The notes under the pieces: model-generated | The model's input: only the letters and a program-made list of their open reading frames with translations | Database searches by the model: none | Told to the model about the DNA's origin: nothing | Program-made: the position numbers and the translations under genes | DNA from: Cladocopium goreaui | Taxonomy: Eukaryota > Sar > Dinophyceae > Suessiales > Symbiodiniaceae | Reading direction: 5' to 3' | DNA: 64,000 nucleotides | NCBI GenBank assembly: GCA_947184155.2 | Contig: CAMXCT020004046.1 | Span: 355,501 to 419,500, forward strand | In this document: positions 60,240 through 64,000 of the stretch, piece by piece | Layout of the letters: every line of letters begins with the position of its first letter | How positions within the stretch are numbered: the stretch's first letter is position 1

Positions 60240-60700
60240 CATAACCAGATTCCATAGAGTTTTAACCAGCATGTTGAGAATCCACAATAATGTTTCGGCG
60301 ATTGTTTCCCAAAAGGACCCACAGTTCGTCGGCGACATGATCTCGGCGAAAATAGATCAAAAAACATAATACTGTCGGCGATGTGGTTTTCGGCGAAAAT
60401 CTGAGGAAAGTTCTGATGCATGTAAATGTCAAAATTGATTCCAGATTGCGACAACAGTGCAGCAAATTGTATAATATTGTGGTTGGGGTTCTTAGCTTGG
60501 CCCCTTGCTATGTCCGAAAAAAGGCAGGTACGTGGAGTTGATCAGACTCCATATCCTAGTCAACTGCATGGAGCTTCGTTGGCGACAGCCATGCAGCGAC
60601 CCTGTCGCCCCCTGCAAACTAGTGAAAACCAATAAGAAGTTTTACATCTGTTCAGGTGGTACACACACACACCTCGCATATAGCGAGGTTGGATTTTTTT
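60240..60700. other. Stretch upstream of FKBP exons, possible N-terminal exon
   Basis: The - strand is open from ATG 60338: MSPTNCGSFWETIAETLL then WILNMLVKTLWNL before a GT, which might be a membrane or targeting N-terminus. TCGGCGA occurs several times within 100 bp. A second ATG (MAVANEAPC) lies near 60588. None is proven. Confidence 0.25.
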
Positions 60701-60781
60701 GGAAGAACTTCGCTGGCGAAATCGGCAATACACCAGTGAGAGTGAACCTGTAAAAACCGAATGTACAAACGGGCGATCACT

Positions 60782-61510
60782 TCAGTCAGAAGAAGAAGAA
60801 TTCGGAGCTTGTAGAAGGACTTCGAAAGCATCGTGGAAGCTCATGCGTTCAACCATCGCCCACGTCTCATTGAATTCCCCAGATGCCGTAGCAGCCTTCA
60901 AGGTATCAGAAAGATCCTTGGCTAATTCATGGATCCGGGTGGTAAGGCTCGGTTCATCTGCTGGAGATGTCGTCTCAATGGGCACATTGTGAAAAGGATG
61001 GTGTCCATGTACAAGGGGAATCTCGAAATGATGTCGCCAATAGTCCGCTGTACGTAGGGACCACTCCCAGTTGCCCGAAAGACCATAAAAGTAGTGTTCA
61101 GGGTCACGACATCGGGAATGCCCTAGCAAGGGGATTTCTTCAATGAAAAGCTCCCTGGTGTTGTTGGAGTGGGTAATGACCTTGAACTGGATCTGGTGAA
61201 CCACGCGAGAAGAGAATTGAGCACGATGGAGGTAGTTGTGTGCAGAACTTGACTCCATTGGAAACGGGACGCAAGGAGGTGCTGGTCCTGAATATGTATC
61301 AGGATGGGCCATAGTACCCGTGGCAGGTGCCGTACTGTCAGTTACCAAAGGTGCCGACGTAGGGTTGGTCGTAGTGTCGGGAGCTCCTGAGTGACATAGT
61401 GCAGAAGTCTGGGCGTCGGGTACTTGAACTGGATTGGTAGGAGCGAGTCCACGGGTAGGATTCGAAGGCCAAGACAAGCCCGCCACGGTCGCGTCTCGTT
61501 TGTGTTCCAT
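60782..61510 (-). CDS. ORF A: intronless protein, paralogue of ORF C
   Basis: 242 codons from ATG 61510 (MEHKRDATVAGLSW...); the frame is open further upstream but without an ATG. The N-terminal half is rich in Thr, Pro, Ser and Ala, probably disordered. The C-terminal half is conserved with ORF C: VVHQIQFKVITHSNNTRELF, GLSGNWEWSLRTADYWRHHF, EIPL. It ends LLQAPNSSSSD-stop. I recognise no family, transmembrane segment or catalytic motif. It is the last of four same-strand ORFs spaced about 140-260 bp apart. Confidence 0.72.
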   Translation of the reverse strand: MEHKRDATVAGLSWPSNPTRGLAPTNPVQVPDAQTSALCHSGAPDTTTNPTSAPLVTDSTAPATGTMAHPDTYSGPAPPCVPFPMESSSAHNYLHRAQFSSRVVHQIQFKVITHSNNTRELFIEEIPLLGHSRCRDPEHYFYGLSGNWEWSLRTADYWRHHFEIPLVHGHHPFHNVPIETTSPADEPSLTTRIHELAKDLSDTLKAATASGEFNETWAMVERMSFHDAFEVLLQAPNSSSSD

Positions 61511-61773
61511 GGGTGGAACTGTCACAAATGCGAGAAATAGTGCAACAACGGCTGAAGCATCAAGAATTGCAGAAAAAAGCCAATCCCGAAAATGATAATA
61601 TTCACAAAAATGATAAAAGTGAAATCCAGTCCTCAATCAAGTGGGTCAATTGCGACGGAGAAGCCACAGCTCAAAGTCGAATAAAATAGAAATCGAAGAA
61701 TCCTTTGTGTTAGTGGGGTGTCAAGGAAGAATTGAAAACCCTGAAGCATGGTCTTTTTTGGCCGGCTAGCGTA

Positions 61774-62367
61774 TCAGGGCAGGATCACACCGGAGCTAAT
61801 TTTGTAGCATTGCAAACGTAGTACGAAAGGCTGTCTGGTACCCGGAATGAGGAACGAAGATTCGCGGGAGTTGTACTGCCGAAGTCGCCATTCAGGTCGG
61901 TATGCCTCCAAAAGCTGCAAGACCGTCATATCATTGGAAACTTGGAATGTATCACCGTCCAGGTCGCAAAAGCGAAACTCCAGATTCGAGGGATCAATTT
62001 GGATGTCCCATTGGGACCTCAATCTTTTGGAAATACAGAAGCGAAGTTCGGCAATTGGGATGAGGCCAGCTTCAACTGGTTCCATCTGACGTGACCAAGT
62101 AAACAAAGCTGCAAGTTCAAAGCCACTGACATGTCTAAAATTGGAGTTCACCAGAGCCATGTAGTGTTCACGGTCAGGTTCGCTTCGGTGAGTCAATGCC
62201 TGTAGGGGAGAGAAGTCAACCAAGATAAGGACAGGTCTGTTTGGGGGAGGGTTCGCATCACCAGGAAGGCCTCGATGTCCAGCAATCCATCCAACGGTTC
62301 GTGTACCAAGCGGTGTCTCAATCGTGGATGTAGCGCGATATGGATTGGGTCGAGAAGAACGAGCCAT
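61774..62367 (-). CDS. ORF B: intronless protein, paralogue of ORF D
   Basis: 197 codons from ATG 62367 (MARSSRPNPYRATSTIET). Conserved with ORF D at two places: PPPNRPVLILVDFSPLQAL near the start, and RLRSQWDIQIDPSNLEFRF ... VLQLLEAYRPEWRLRQ ... SSFLIPG in the C-terminal half. It contains SGFELAALFTWSRQM, otherwise no recognisable domain. A compact alpha/beta protein by appearance. Confidence 0.72.
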   Translation of the reverse strand: MARSSRPNPYRATSTIETPLGTRTVGWIAGHRGLPGDANPPPNRPVLILVDFSPLQALTHRSEPDREHYMALVNSNFRHVSGFELAALFTWSRQMEPVEAGLIPIAELRFCISKRLRSQWDIQIDPSNLEFRFCDLDGDTFQVSNDMTVLQLLEAYRPEWRLRQYNSRESSFLIPGTRQPFVLRLQCYKISSGVILP

Positions 62368-62548
62368 TGCGTCGAATGTGAAGTATCGAGGATAAAGCGA
62401 AAAGCCCAAGCTGCAAAATGGGTTGGAATGGCCACAGAAACAAGCTCAAAGTGTTGGAAATGGAAGAGAAACGGTGTACCTAGTAAATGGTCACACAAAG
62501 AGACGATGAATCACAGGTCTTTTTCCTGCCGACAAATAATGTGGTATA

Positions 62549-63238
62549 TTACACACTTGAGTCCGACATATCCATCGGGTCAATATCGTTCGCATCCAGC
62601 GGACCATGCAATTGTTGAGGAGGGACAGCGGGGCGAGTGAGATGTACAGTACGTTGTAGTGTTGCCGGTGGGGAAGAAGGTGGTGTAGACCGCCAAGGTG
62701 GCCAATATAAAGAGGTAGTAGTTCCTTGAGAATGATGTTGGGCAGAGCGTCCCCAGCATGACTGTAAAATATGGAGGTGGTCCGGTATCGCTTCGTACGG
62801 CTGTGAGACATAGACGTTGGAGTGTTCAGGGTGTGGTAAAACGGGAACAGTAGTTGCCGTAGAGGAGGAGGATGATGATTGAATTGGTACGTCATAGTAT
62901 CTGCGCCAATGGTTAGCTGTAGTACGCAGGGTCGCCTGGTCGTTGGTGAGGTGCATGTTCTCCAGAAATGTTTCCACTGGTTTCCACGTTTCAAGACCAT
63001 CAAGTGTCCTTTCCACGATCCAAAGTTCATCTGAACGGTTAGACAAAGGATAGCTCAGCTTCTTGATGAAGACGGAGTGGACAGTGGTAGAGGTCGGAAT
63101 CATTCTCGCTGCACGAGGAATATAGGATGCCGAGGTAGGATCATCAGGTGGCAAGTGTGAGGCAAGGCCATGTATGGATGTAGGTGGTGAACGGTACGAG
63201 ACCAATCGAGCAGGATCATCCGTGTTGGAGGTCATCAT
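62549..63238 (-). CDS. ORF C: intronless protein, paralogue of ORF A
   Basis: 229 codons from ATG 63238 (MMTSNTDDPARLVSYRSPPT). A Ser/Thr/Pro-rich N-terminus is followed by a block shared with ORF A: VHSVFIKKLSYPLSNRSDEL, WIVERTLDGLETW, LRTTANHWRRYYDVPI, then a Ser run and a variable tail ending DMSDSSV. No family recognised. Confidence 0.72.
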   Translation of the reverse strand: MMTSNTDDPARLVSYRSPPTSIHGLASHLPPDDPTSASYIPRAARMIPTSTTVHSVFIKKLSYPLSNRSDELWIVERTLDGLETWKPVETFLENMHLTNDQATLRTTANHWRRYYDVPIQSSSSSSTATTVPVLPHPEHSNVYVSQPYEAIPDHLHILQSCWGRSAQHHSQGTTTSLYWPPWRSTPPSSPPATLQRTVHLTRPAVPPQQLHGPLDANDIDPMDMSDSSV

Positions 63239-63457
63239 GTACGATCACAAGAGTATGATAACGAGAAATACTGAACTGAAGCCAAAAGGCCGTGGGGAAG
63301 GTCAATGATGAAGGAATAAATAACGAATATCACCCAATGGAAAACGAGAAAAGGATGACACAAGGGAAAATCAGAACCAGGATGGTGGACATCATAACGA
63401 ATGTTGGTCTTTTTTCTCATAGACATGAGCCGTGCCAAGATCCATCAAGACAGCTAA

Positions 63458-64000
63458 TCACTCAGCGGCTTTAGTGTATCGGGTGGCCGTGACGAATGGA
63501 TGCCCACGGGGAATCACTTGAACATGTACAGCAAAGCCGGTGTCTTGTGCATCTGGATGGGGTGTCAGCAGCAACGGTGAACACTCACGGGTCGTGAAGG
63601 CATCGAGATGTTGATGAGTTTTCCATCTCGGGTAGAACCAATTCAAAACATCCAGAAGAGAATGAGGAAGGTCGTCAAGCATCTGAGCTCCTTGATCGGT
63701 GTCAATCATCATGTAGAACTCCGACGCTGGTAGGTGTATCGACCAGCGTTGTAGCAATGTGTCGGTGACTACGGTTTTGAGGTCTGAAACGAAATGACTG
63801 CGAGCATAGTCCGGGTAGATCACCTTGAACGTCTGGAACAAGCTGTCGTAGGTGGCCGTAGGAAGGTTGCCCGCGACCTTGGGGGTCAAGATGTTGTAAT
63901 AGGGGTTGCGTACAGCCAGTTGTTGCATCGGCTTCAGGTCCAACTGGAAAATAACCGGTCGGTGAGGTGTCGGAGGCGAAGACCGGTTGGGTGGGTGCTG
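63458..64000 (-). CDS. ORF D: intronless protein, paralogue of ORF B, cut by window edge
   Basis: The frame is open to the window edge (at least 180 codons), so the start lies outside. Shares with ORF B the PHRPVIFQLDLKPMQQLAV block and, near the C-terminus, LLQRWSIHLPASEFYMMIDT ... LLDVLNWFYPRWKTHQHLD ... CSPLLLTP. Ends RYTKAAE-stop. Its first codons in the window (QHPPNRSSPPTPHRPVIF) align with PPPNRPVLIL of B, which shows that the true start is further upstream. Confidence 0.72.
   Translation of the reverse strand, partial: QHPPNRSSPPTPHRPVIFQLDLKPMQQLAVRNPYYNILTPKVAGNLPTATYDSLFQTFKVIYPDYARSHFVSDLKTVVTDTLLQRWSIHLPASEFYMMIDTDQGAQMLDDLPHSLLDVLNWFYPRWKTHQHLDAFTTRECSPLLLTPHPDAQDTGFAVHVQVIPRGHPFVTATRYTKAAE

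Noticed and set aside
1..64000. tRNA, rRNA, snRNA, spliced-leader RNA genes or CRISPR arrays
   Set aside because: I looked for cloverleaf A/B-box patterns, conserved rRNA words, a dinoflagellate spliced-leader-like CCGTAGCCATTTTGGCTCAAG core and regular repeat-spacer arrays, and saw none. Reading by eye could miss a tRNA.
60782..64000. Calling ORFs A-D an integrated virus or retrotransposon
   Set aside because: I see no reverse transcriptase, integrase, capsid, polymerase or terminal repeats in the 3.2 kb available; a viral origin would be a guess.

Overview
This is eukaryotic nuclear DNA, intron-rich and AT-rich. Microsatellites and short fold-back repeats are dense, and almost every coding signal is a small exon bounded by AG/GT. 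Three things point to a dinoflagellate: two very long multi-exon genes whose conserved motifs I recognise from memory as large uncharacterised dinoflagellate families, a ribosomal protein gene that splices cleanly only if one intron is GC-AG, and near-uniform gene direction. I could not test this against a database, and I found no spliced-leader sequence.

Layout. (1) 0.7-2.9 kb, + strand: exons of ribosomal protein eL29 (RPL29). (2) 4.2-17.1 kb, - strand: about 20 exons of one family. It has an ATG exon, Lys-rich disordered exons, an 'HARYMQFSRSF' block, a 'LRDAWEQCEGEW' block, and a C-terminal core with GIYGD, TELRGDW, ICHLC, KAYNGR and NPRYWHC motifs. (3) 17.97-32 kb, - strand: about 24 exons of a second family. 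It carries a split domain resembling a cytosine-5 methyltransferase fold (DAFGGHGEVSKQF, GGPPCGSWIWVNR, ILWEQPSGSLM, SAVYPRQFAKHL). (4) 33-48.5 kb: mostly repeats with scattered - strand exons of one or two unidentified genes, plus a roughly 490-bp (TCA/TCG)n array. (5) 50-55.1 kb, - strand: an unidentified multi-exon gene starting at an ATG at 55106. (6) 55.3-60 kb, - strand: an FKBP-type peptidyl-prolyl isomerase whose exons join in phase. (7) 60.8-64 kb, - strand: four intronless ORFs in the order D-C-B-A. D resembles B and C resembles A, so a two-gene unit appears to be tandemly duplicated. I do not recognise the family.

Repeats. At least seven clear copies (and one decayed copy) of a ~105-bp fold-back element with CCCTCTGGT...ACCAGAGGG ends and TA flanks are scattered through the window, along with four other fold-back types. 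A 28-bp-stem hairpin lies between genes (2) and (3).

Exon ends were read by eye from splice signals and reading-frame continuity. Where an exon length and phase work out exactly I say so; elsewhere ends are approximate.
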